Positions 1-5,632 of a stretch of DNA of 5,632 nucleotides are shown here, one piece after another. The notes beneath the pieces were generated by a model, which made no database searches, was not told the origin of the DNA, and saw nothing but the letters and a program-made list of their open reading frames with translations. Position numbers and translations under genes: made by a program. Each line of letters starts with the position of its first letter. The first letter of the stretch is position 1. The DNA is from Actinomycetota bacterium. Its GTDB lineage: Bacteria; Zhuqueibacterota; Zhuqueibacteria; Residuimicrobiales; Krinioviventaceae. The stretch is from the NCBI GenBank assembly GCA_011682565.1, contig JAACEJ010000278.1, forward strand, positions 1-5,632, read 5' to 3'.

Positions 1-687
1 CGAGTAATTTAAAAACGTATTCTTGTATATCTCGTCGAAAACAGGGTCCGGAATAATATCTTGATTTTTCTTGTGCAACCCGGCTCCAATAAATCGCACT
101 TGTACGGTCATTTGCCGGCAAAGCAAAATCTCGTTCATCCCGGGATTAAAGCGGAGCGGATACAAAATTACATCGATCATTCTTTGGTACCGCAGACTTT
201 CAGGGGAAGATACACTCGCCCATTCCTGAGGGAAAATATTATCCGAAGAATAGATGGATGAATCGGGAATATAAAACTCCTTGTGCATAGAAAAGTCGGA
301 TATGTTCCGGGAATCTTTAGGAAAAGGGACAATGGGAGCCGAAAGGGGCATGGTTTGTGTGCCGACGTCTGATACGCTCACCTCTACTTTTTCACAAGAA
401 GGTATACTGATGGAAATTTTTCGGCACGGTAACATCGGCTTGCCGACTCGTGTCAGAGGGATGCAGTTTTTCACTTCGGGCAGACTAAATTCCCGCTTGC
501 CAATTGTAATCTTGGAGAAATTTGCCATCTCGGGTGAATATTGGATGACAACTTGTTTGCTCGTCGCATCGACAAGCTTTACATCCTGCATCGGGGTAGC
601 CTGTCCCGTAGATAAGGCGAGACTGAGGAGATAGAAAACAATGAAAAATAAATTTCCTGAAAATTTTCGAAATATTCTGTTCTGCAT
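1..687 (-). CDS. Secreted protein with gingipain-type (C25) propeptide, N-terminal 229 residues only
   Basis: The frame is open from the ATG at 687 to the left edge with no stop, so the gene is partial and its C-terminal part lies outside. Residues 1-30 form a Sec signal peptide: a basic start (MQNRIFRKF), a hydrophobic core (LFFIVFYLLSLAL) and a small-residue end (STGQA). Residues 35-200 resemble the propeptide of gingipain-like cysteine peptidases: a VGKPMLPCRKISISIP stretch at 81-96 matches the family's 'G.P.LP....i.iP' pattern, and RYQRMIDVILYPLRFNP at 166-182, followed by a short strand ending in QVRF, matches the family's 'v.l.P..ynP' segment. The catalytic His/Cys domain would be off-window, so peptidase activity is inferred. 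Such proteins are usually exported and often leave the cell by type IX secretion, which cannot be tested here. A stop codon (709-711) in the same frame just upstream limits the start. No clear Shine-Dalgarno is visible; the preceding 688-750 gap is AT-rich and could hold a promoter, but I see no convincing boxes. Confidence 0.72.
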   Translation of the reverse strand, partial: MQNRIFRKFSGNLFFIVFYLLSLALSTGQATPMQDVKLVDATSKQVVIQYSPEMANFSKITIGKREFSLPEVKNCIPLTRVGKPMLPCRKISISIPSCEKVEVSVSDVGTQTMPLSAPIVPFPKDSRNISDFSMHKEFYIPDSSIYSSDNIFPQEWASVSSPESLRYQRMIDVILYPLRFNPGMNEILLCRQMTVQVRFIGAGLHKKNQDIIPDPVFDEIYKNTFLNYS

Positions 688-750
688 AAATGAAAAATCT
701 GTTTGCTCTCATTTCCAGTTTTAATTTAAAAGTTAATAAAACTAGTACAA

Positions 751-1040
751 TTATTCAATCTCCAATTCCGCCAGATAAATCGCCGTCAGTGGTTTGCCGT
801 CTTTATCTTTTTCATGGGACGAATAATCTGCCATTGCCGATACAGCGGCTTTGACCGGCACAACCCGGCGTTGCCTCCTCCGCGGCGTGCCACGGCAAGC
901 ACACTGTCGTCCGACCTAAATAAAAATACGGTCTCATCGCCGTTGTTGAAAATACGCTTTACTGAAACGATCCGGACTTTTGGCAGCCTTTCGGCATGTG
1001 CCGAAAAAGCAATCAAGCTGATGACGGCGGTAACATCCAT
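751..1040 (-). pseudogene. Remnant of a sialidase/BNR-type glycosidase-like gene with internal deletions and a frameshift
   Basis: Two fragments in different frames look like the start and end of one exported protein. The first runs from the ATG at 1040: a hydrophobic leader ending FSAHA, then PKVRIVSVKRIFNN, then GDETVFLFRSDDSVLAVARR and a GLCRSKPLYRQW segment. The second, one frame over, ends DYSSHEKDKDGKPLTAIYLAELEIE with a TAA at 751-753. From memory of exported BNR/sialidase-like proteins (around 350 residues), these match an N-terminal 'V..vR.i....HNAFTDL' region, a central 'ETs..f..d....l.RR.g....G..g.skpPY..W' region, and the C-terminal 'YYSSHEGKTSIYLAKV' end. The intervening propeller sequence is missing, so the gene appears internally deleted, with the frame change near 830-835. 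The leader lacks a basic start; an ATG at 1075 opens another frame (MFYNNKYFPGMLW) that would supply one if a second frameshift lies near 1030-1040. That ATG is 14 bases after the DUF4838 stop, which suggests the gene was third in the operon. The frames are seen directly; the family is inferred. Confidence 0.55.
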
Positions 1041-1089
1041 AACATACCCGGAAAATATTTATTGTTATAAAACATGATCAGAGTTCGCT

Positions 1090-3678
1090 TTATTTTGCAG
1101 ACTCGACCATTTTATAAAATGCTTCTTTTTGCGGCTTGCCGCGTTCTGCAAAGTGAGTAATTCCTTCGCGTTTGACGATGCGCCGGAAGTTTTGGTACGT
1201 ACCATCGTATTTTGCCTGCACGGGATTGCGCCGGCACTTTAAGTACATGATCGGCAACCGCGCCATTTCAACCCGGTGCAGCATGTCCACGTTGCCGGCC
1301 ACTGCTTCTGCTGCATCGAATATTTTATCAGCCTGGCGGATGAATGCATCGGAAAAGATTTTGTCGTCCGGCGTAAGGCCGAGATGAATGTGCGTATCCA
1401 CTGTGATGCGATTATGAAGTAAATCAAAATATTCGCGCACATATTGACCTGACCGTCCATAGTACCCGTACATAAAATCATTAATGACCTGATTCACATT
1501 ACACTCGGGATTCCACAGCAGTTTGGCCAGAACATAAGCGCGCAGTTCGGCAAACTCGCCGCCGCGGCTTTGGTAGTCGGCTTGCTCCATAATGCCGATG
1601 GCTTTGTGGTCGCGCAGGGTTTTGATGTTCGGCTGCAGGACGCGAAAATTAGGATAGGGCATGATGTAATGGCTAAAGTTTGTTACATAGTCCCAGATGT
1701 AAAGATGCGGGGCAATATCGGCCCAGCCGTTGAGGTCGTTCATGAATGAAACATTTTCGGGACCGCTCTCAAAAGGATGGGCAAAGCAGCACTCGATGCT
1801 GCACAGACGGACGACAACATTGTGCCTTGGCCGGAGAGTTTTGCACGGCTTGCGCGTGTACTGGTAGGCCAGTGTACCGACAAGCTTGTGCGGAAATTCC
1901 TTTTCAATCCGCTCCGCCACTTGATTGACAAATCGGATCATCGGCCCGGCCTCGCTGCCTTCCTTTTTGACAATAGCCTGACATTGATCGCACTGGCAGG
2001 GGTTGTGCCAGTCGTTTTGTGAAACCGAATAGATGAGGTACTGCGGATTCTTGCGTATGGTTTCTTTGAGCCGCTCTGTGATAATGTCCAGTACATGCGG
2101 ATTGGTGAGGCAGAGTTGTGCGTGATCCGCGGTGCGCACCCCGTCGATCAGACTGTAATATTCGGGGTGCTTTTCGAAAAACTCGGACGGCGGCATGAAG
2201 CGATAAAATGTGTGTACCGACCAGTAACCTTCAACGCCGCCTGGCTGTTGACGGTAATTCATGGCGCCGTTCATTTTGTTTCGCGCTGCCCAGGTTGGAT
2301 CGAATGCTTCGTAGTAAAAATCATTGCGCACACGAATGGAAGGCGATTCCGAATGATGCAAATAGGTGAAAGAATATTTTTCCTTCTGCGGGGCGACGCT
2401 CACGCTTGGTGTGTACCAGCGGCAGCCTAGTTCCCGTTCAAGAAATGTCATCGCACCGTACATGGTGCCGCGCTGCTTGCCGCCCCAGATTAAAATGTGA
2501 GGCCCCACGTTTTTGTATGTGAATGATTCGTTTGCATCCGCCGGAGGCAATGTATTTGACCCGAGTAATTTTTTGCTGTGCTCGTTCAGCCCAATGATGA
2601 TTTCGTGGGCTTGCATACTTTCCGTATCAAAATGAACGGGAAAGTCAGCGCCGCTCACTTTTTTTAGCCATTTTTGCATTTCTGCCGCAGCCCATTGTTC
2701 GGAGCCGGAGGCTTTAGTACCGATAACAATGGCATAGTTCGTCTTGCCGTTATCAAACAGGTTATATTCAATGCGCTTTCCGGCAGAAAAAGGAAGGATC
2801 ATTGTCCATGTTTTGCCATCCTTCATCTGCGCCTTGAAATGCAGAGCATAGTTGTCGTAAACATTTCGGTTTATGGGCAACTCGGTCTCGTGCTTTTGCG
2901 GCCATTTCCCACGCCATACAGGATGACCGGGTTCCGTTTGCGTGAAAATTTCCAGTGTTGCATTTTTCAAAACCAGCGGAATAATCGTTTCCGATTGCAT
3001 GAACAAAAGTGTTGCCGAACCGTCATCATGAGGAAGGATACGAAACAGGGGGTGCTGTTCAACATATTTATCCGTATCGAACGGCAGAAAACGGGCGCAA
3101 AATCCCCACTTGTTGCCGCGTTCTTCGATCTTGAGCAGCAGGCGGTTGCGTCCTTTGTGCAAAGCCACCGGTACAAGATCGTTATCGGGTTTCAGCCCTC
3201 GTGCTTGAGAATGATCCCAGATTTTTTTGCCATCGAGCCAGGCCGTGCCGCCGTCGTTTGTGCCCAGGGCCAGGAGATAAATTTGTTTTTTTGGCGATTC
3301 GATTTCAGAATAAGCATAAGCCAGCACAGGCTCTTTTTTTGAAACGGCCGCATCCAGATCGATGATCGAATCCGGTGATGTGTAGCGGAACCAGGTAGCA
3401 GAGCCGCCGGCAAATTTTTCAACTTGCCCTTCTTTGGCGTGGAGATGAATTTCACCGCCATGTGCCTTGAGAAAATCCGTTGTATAGCCGGGCAGATGCT
3501 CAAAATTCGGCGCCGTTTCGGAAACCGTTTGCAATGGAAACGGGCCGCACAAGAGCCAGGATGTGATCCACTGGCCGGTTTGAACTTTTGTTTGGGGTGT
3601 CATCCCCGGACTCGTCACCGGAAATGAATACATTGCAAGCAGCGCAAAAAACAGAATCGGTTTTAAAAGTTTGCCCAT
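1090..3678 (-). CDS. Exported DUF4838 protein with N-terminal beta-sandwich and GH67-N-like region
   Basis: 862 residues; the ATG at 3678 sits 8 bases after a GGAG site. Residues 1-25 are a Sec signal peptide (MGKLLK then FFALLAMYSF). Residues about 35-200 resemble a carbohydrate-binding beta-sandwich: WLLCGPFPL near 41, GTNDGGTAWLDGKKIW at 139-154, and LHKGRNRLLLKIEERG at 173-188, a pattern common at the front of exported glycan-processing proteins. Residues about 313-425 resemble the non-catalytic N-terminal domain of alpha-glucuronidases (IVIGTKASGSEQWAAAEMQKWLKKVSG, then EIIIGLNEHS and GGKQRGTMYGAMTFLERELGCRWY). Residues about 445-720 are DUF4838, with its typical SQNDWHNPCQCDQCQ at 553-567 and FVNQVAERIE at 583-592. 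The remaining tail is mostly helical. DUF4838 has no established reaction that I know of; a role in carbohydrate breakdown is inferred from domain company. It lies 42 bases after the oxidoreductase gene and is probably co-transcribed with it. Confidence 0.9.
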   Translation of the reverse strand: MGKLLKPILFFALLAMYSFPVTSPGMTPQTKVQTGQWITSWLLCGPFPLQTVSETAPNFEHLPGYTTDFLKAHGGEIHLHAKEGQVEKFAGGSATWFRYTSPDSIIDLDAAVSKKEPVLAYAYSEIESPKKQIYLLALGTNDGGTAWLDGKKIWDHSQARGLKPDNDLVPVALHKGRNRLLLKIEERGNKWGFCARFLPFDTDKYVEQHPLFRILPHDDGSATLLFMQSETIIPLVLKNATLEIFTQTEPGHPVWRGKWPQKHETELPINRNVYDNYALHFKAQMKDGKTWTMILPFSAGKRIEYNLFDNGKTNYAIVIGTKASGSEQWAAAEMQKWLKKVSGADFPVHFDTESMQAHEIIIGLNEHSKKLLGSNTLPPADANESFTYKNVGPHILIWGGKQRGTMYGAMTFLERELGCRWYTPSVSVAPQKEKYSFTYLHHSESPSIRVRNDFYYEAFDPTWAARNKMNGAMNYRQQPGGVEGYWSVHTFYRFMPPSEFFEKHPEYYSLIDGVRTADHAQLCLTNPHVLDIITERLKETIRKNPQYLIYSVSQNDWHNPCQCDQCQAIVKKEGSEAGPMIRFVNQVAERIEKEFPHKLVGTLAYQYTRKPCKTLRPRHNVVVRLCSIECCFAHPFESGPENVSFMNDLNGWADIAPHLYIWDYVTNFSHYIMPYPNFRVLQPNIKTLRDHKAIGIMEQADYQSRGGEFAELRAYVLAKLLWNPECNVNQVINDFMYGYYGRSGQYVREYFDLLHNRITVDTHIHLGLTPDDKIFSDAFIRQADKIFDAAEAVAGNVDMLHRVEMARLPIMYLKCRRNPVQAKYDGTYQNFRRIVKREGITHFAERGKPQKEAFYKMVESAK

Positions 3679-3686
3679 GAATCGGT

Positions 3687-3690
3687 CTCC
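3687..3690 (-). promoter_or_regulatory. Ribosome binding site of the DUF4838 gene
   Basis: TGGAGA with a GGAG core lies 8 bases upstream of the ATG at 3678. It supports this start and shows that the gene has its own translation signal although it follows the oxidoreductase gene closely. Confidence 0.75.
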
Positions 3691-3720
3691 ATTTTACTTG
3701 TTCGTTTTTTTTGTGTCATT

Positions 3721-5364
3721 TCATTTCTGTGTCCATTCTAATATCTGCCGACCAAGCAATAATTGCTTGCGCAGCACCGCATAATCAACATTTTGTATAT
3801 TGGCTCCCATATCGATTGCCATGCATGCAGCCATCGCAGCAGACTGCCCCAGCACCATAAAAACCGGTTCCATGCGAATGGAGCCGTAAGCAATGTGTGA
3901 AGCAGAAAGACAAACCGGGACGAGAAGATTGGTGCACTCGGATGCTTTTGGAGTAAGCGATTTGTAGCTGATCGGATAAGGCGGAAAGCCGCCCACTTCC
4001 ACGTTTCCCTCATTTTTGACAAACCCCTCTTTGGTGATGTAGCGCTGCACATTGTGGGAATCCATCGTGTATGCGGCCAGTCCGATAGTTTGCGGCGCCA
4101 CGCGCACGCCGCGACAGTTATGCTCGGTCATTACGTATTCGCCGATCATACGCCGCGCCTCGCGTATGTACAGTTGATGCGGCCAGTGGCCGTTATCCGT
4201 GAATTCATCCTTTGCCAGCCCCCAGCGGCTGACCTCTTGGCGGATTTTTTCCGGCACGCGCGGATGATTGGCCAGCGTCCACATCAGGCCCTGCTGGTAT
4301 AAAAGATGTTTCCGGTAAATTTTTTCCCGCGTGGTATAATCCGCTTCCGGCCAGTCGTAGTTCTGACCGATATAATCGGTGGAAAAGCCATGCTTGTTGT
4401 TGGTGTCGGTTTTGCGGTTGGGCATCATACTTATTATCAGCGGCACACCGTCTTCTCCCGCCTCAAAATTGCGGAACAAAAGTTCGTATTGCAGCGAATC
4501 ATATCCCGCCGGTTTTTCAAACGGCACACGATTTTCCGGTGCATCCGACATGCACATGCGAAAGCAGTAGGCCTGTACACGATGATCGCCGCTGCCCTCC
4601 TTGTCCGGGCCTGTGGGATCGATGCCTGGTAATAAACCACTGGATGGCTGCCCCGGCTCGATATAAGGATTGATAAAATCCTGAAGCTGGTGATGGACGG
4701 CGTTTTTCGTCTGCACACCGTTAAGGGTTTCGCCGTACACAGCGTTGGCTTCACGACCAACTGTATACGAGACGCCCGTCTTTGCCATCAGGTCGCCTTC
4801 ATACGTAGCGTCTATGAAAACTTGGCCGCGAAATATTTTGCCGGACTCCATTCTGATGGCCGTGATTTTCGTCCCCTGCTTGTGCACACTATTTTTTAAA
4901 TCCAGCCGTTCTTCAAAAACCACCGGAACTTTTGCTTCCCGGATCATATCCCTGAAAATCTTCTCTGCCACGTGCGGTTCGAACTTCCACCAGACCTGGT
5001 TTTCATACCAGTCTTTCCCTGCCTGGTATTCCTCGCGCTTTTGCTGCACCCAGGATTCGTCTTTCATGTAATACTCAAAGACGCGATGATAGAATTCCCG
5101 TGCAATCCCGCCGATTGCTTTCTTATTACCGATATCCGTTTGCCCCAAACCGCCGGAAGTCAATCCACCGAGATGCTTTCCCGGCTCAATTAAAACAACC
5201 GACTTTTGCATTCTCGCTGCCTGTATAGCCGCAACAACCCCGGCGGATGTGCCGCCGTAGATAACAATATCATATTGCTTTTGATGTGTGCAATTTGGAA
5301 TAAACAGAATCGAGACGGTAAACATTAAAACAAGGAATATATTAATCAGCTTTTTCCTGAACAT
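3721..5364 (-). CDS. Exported FAD-dependent oxidoreductase (FAD_oxidored / PF12831 type)
   Basis: 547 residues from the ATG at 5364. The frame also runs up through a GTG at 5370, but that codon overlaps the Shine-Dalgarno AAGGAG (5370-5375), so the ATG 5 bases downstream is the better start. Residues 1-24 form a signal peptide (MFRKK, then LINIFLVLMFTVSILFIPN), followed by Cys25, which could be a lipoprotein attachment site although IPN-C is not a standard lipobox. A classic FAD Rossmann fold follows: YDIVIYGGTSAGVVAAIQAAR from residue 31 with the GG.SAG turn at 37-42, E60 closing the second strand (VVLIEPGKHLGG), and GGLTSGGLGQTD from 66. IDATYEGDLMAKTGV at 184-198 and RMEPVFMVLGQSAAMAACMA at 497-516 are further family segments. 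The substrate is unknown; some relatives carry the label xanthan lyase, which I would not trust. The gene is first of the two- or three-gene operon, and its neighbours suggest a role in carbohydrate metabolism outside the cytoplasm. Confidence 0.88.
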   Translation of the reverse strand: MFRKKLINIFLVLMFTVSILFIPNCTHQKQYDIVIYGGTSAGVVAAIQAARMQKSVVLIEPGKHLGGLTSGGLGQTDIGNKKAIGGIAREFYHRVFEYYMKDESWVQQKREEYQAGKDWYENQVWWKFEPHVAEKIFRDMIREAKVPVVFEERLDLKNSVHKQGTKITAIRMESGKIFRGQVFIDATYEGDLMAKTGVSYTVGREANAVYGETLNGVQTKNAVHHQLQDFINPYIEPGQPSSGLLPGIDPTGPDKEGSGDHRVQAYCFRMCMSDAPENRVPFEKPAGYDSLQYELLFRNFEAGEDGVPLIISMMPNRKTDTNNKHGFSTDYIGQNYDWPEADYTTREKIYRKHLLYQQGLMWTLANHPRVPEKIRQEVSRWGLAKDEFTDNGHWPHQLYIREARRMIGEYVMTEHNCRGVRVAPQTIGLAAYTMDSHNVQRYITKEGFVKNEGNVEVGGFPPYPISYKSLTPKASECTNLLVPVCLSASHIAYGSIRMEPVFMVLGQSAAMAACMAIDMGANIQNVDYAVLRKQLLLGRQILEWTQK

Positions 5365-5369
5365 AATCA

Positions 5370-5375
5370 CTCCTT
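5370..5375 (-). promoter_or_regulatory. Ribosome binding site of the oxidoreductase gene (decides the start)
   Basis: AAGGAG, a near-ideal Shine-Dalgarno, lies 5 bases before the ATG at 5364. Its last base is also the first base of the upstream in-frame GTG (5370), so initiation at that GTG is unlikely and the protein should be two residues shorter than the longest open frame. Confidence 0.85.
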
Positions 5376-5404
5376 TTATTTTGAATGAAAAACAACTTTG
5401 CTCT

Positions 5405-5430
5405 CGTTCACACGCTCCTGCGTGGGAACG
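5405..5430. repeat. Hairpin 1 of the cluster
   Basis: The arms CGTTC-A-CACGC and GCGTG-G-GAACG pair over 11 positions with one A/G mismatch (5410 against 5425) around a TCCT loop at 5416-5419. The mismatch looks like a single change from a once perfect stem. Confidence 0.7.
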
Positions 5431-5435
5431 CAGGT

Positions 5436-5452
5436 GGGACGCTCTGCGTCCC
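5436..5452. repeat. Hairpin 2 of the cluster
   Basis: A perfect 7-base-pair stem, GGGACGC / GCGTCCC, encloses a TCT loop. It starts 5 bases after hairpin 1. Confidence 0.7.
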
Positions 5453-5497
5453 GTAGAGACATAAAAAGGTGTTCATGGTATTTCCTAAAACCTCATT

Positions 5498-5513
5498 GGA
5501 CGCAGGAGCGTCC
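5498..5513. repeat. Hairpin 3 of the cluster
   Basis: A perfect 6-base-pair stem, GGACGC / GCGTCC, encloses an AGGA loop. Read on the other strand it is the hairpin 2 unit with one extra C in the loop, and its inner 12 bases are the exact reverse complement of the core of hairpin 1. Confidence 0.7.
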
Positions 5514-5521
5514 TAAATACA

Positions 5522-5542
5522 CTACCACGTGGTACGTGGTAG
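5522..5542. repeat. Hairpin 4 of the cluster, unrelated sequence
   Basis: A perfect 8-base-pair stem, CTACCACG / CGTGGTAG, encloses a TGGTA loop. The left part also contains a self-complementary 12-mer (TACCACGTGGTA, 5523-5534), so two alternative pairings compete. It could be a protein binding site rather than a member of the repeat family. Confidence 0.55.
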
Positions 5543-5572
5543 CGAGTTTAAATCCTCCAGCCGGGCAGGTTA

Positions 5573-5632
5573 TTACTTTTCATTTGCTAATTCGAGAGTT
5601 TTTAAATACAGTGGTTTTGAAATTCTAATCTT
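5573..5632 (-). CDS. Possible C-terminal tail of a gene entering from the right edge
   Basis: On the minus strand one frame is open from the right edge for 19 codons (reading KIRISKPLYLKTLELANEK) and ends at TAA at 5573-5575; the other two frames stop within a few codons. The composition looks protein-like, but 19 codons cannot establish a gene or a family. If real, it would be the gene upstream of the oxidoreductase operon, about 200 bases away. Confidence 0.25.
   Translation of the reverse strand, partial: KIRISKPLYLKTLELANEK

Larger units (their letters stand above)
5405..5542. repeat. Cluster of four GC-rich hairpins, REP/MITE-like
   Basis: Four short inverted repeats lie within 138 bases upstream of the oxidoreductase operon, in otherwise AT-rich non-coding DNA. 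Three of them share a core built around ACGC-(TCCT/TCT/AGGA)-GCGT; the fourth is unrelated in sequence. Structures of this sort resemble dispersed extragenic palindromes or small non-autonomous elements mobilised by REP-associated Y1 transposases. No transposase is in the window. They could also shape the operon's leader or act as a terminator for a gene to the right; none has a clear U-tract on the minus strand. Confidence 0.65.

Noticed and set aside
485..712. 75-codon open frame on the minus strand
   Set aside because: It overlaps the start of the C25-like gene in another frame; the competing frame has a real signal peptide and propeptide pattern.
709..740. Rho-independent terminator after the sialidase-like remnant
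   Set aside because: The only inverted repeat is made of A and T (TTTTAA-A-TTAAAA), without a GC stem; it is more likely simple AT-rich intergenic DNA.
814..1077. 87-codon open frame on the plus strand
   Set aside because: It is antisense to the sialidase-like remnant and has no protein-family resemblance.
2674..3342. 222-codon open frame on the plus strand
   Set aside because: It lies wholly antisense inside the DUF4838 gene, whose own frame shows clear domains; it has no recognisable family or start signal.
4306..4632. 108-codon open frame on the plus strand
   Set aside because: It is antisense to the oxidoreductase gene, a common by-product of the coding frame's codon pattern.
5436..5513. 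Short CRISPR array
   Set aside because: The repeated units are only 16-17 bases, palindromic, in opposite orientation and few in number; there are no regular spacers or cas genes.
5398..5628. 76-codon open frame on the plus strand
   Set aside because: It runs through the hairpin cluster; its codons are made by the repeats and the translation looks like no protein family.

Overview
The window looks like an accessory, glycan-related locus from a bacterium with strong Shine-Dalgarno signals, mixed base composition and several exported proteins. The mix of an exported FAD-dependent oxidoreductase, a DUF4838 protein, a sialidase-like remnant and a gingipain-type (C25) propeptide suggests the FCB/PVC superphyla (Bacteroidota-, Lentisphaerota- or Planctomycetota-like, or a related candidate phylum). 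This is inferred from gene content only, and no lineage-defining marker is present.

Everything coding appears to run leftwards on the minus strand. From right to left: a possible 19-codon C-terminal tail of a gene entering from the right edge (5573-5632); a non-coding stretch with four compact GC-rich hairpins (5405-5542); an exported FAD-dependent oxidoreductase (3721-5364, starting at an ATG behind a strong AAGGAG site rather than at the upstream GTG); an exported DUF4838 protein with an N-terminal beta-sandwich and a GH67-N-like region (1090-3678); a decayed sialidase/BNR-type gene that keeps its start and end but in two different frames (751-1040, perhaps originally from 1075); and, after a 63-base AT-rich gap, the first 229 codons of a secreted protein with a gingipain-type propeptide, cut by the left edge (1-687).

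The oxidoreductase and DUF4838 genes are 42 bases apart and are probably co-transcribed; the sialidase-like remnant follows almost directly and was probably the third gene of the same operon. All three fit processing of complex carbohydrate or glycoconjugate outside the cytoplasm, but no substrate can be read from the sequence. The C25-like gene is probably a separate unit. No RNA genes, CRISPR arrays or transposase genes were seen. The points most worth a second look are the multiply deleted sialidase-like remnant and the cluster of related hairpins upstream of the operon.
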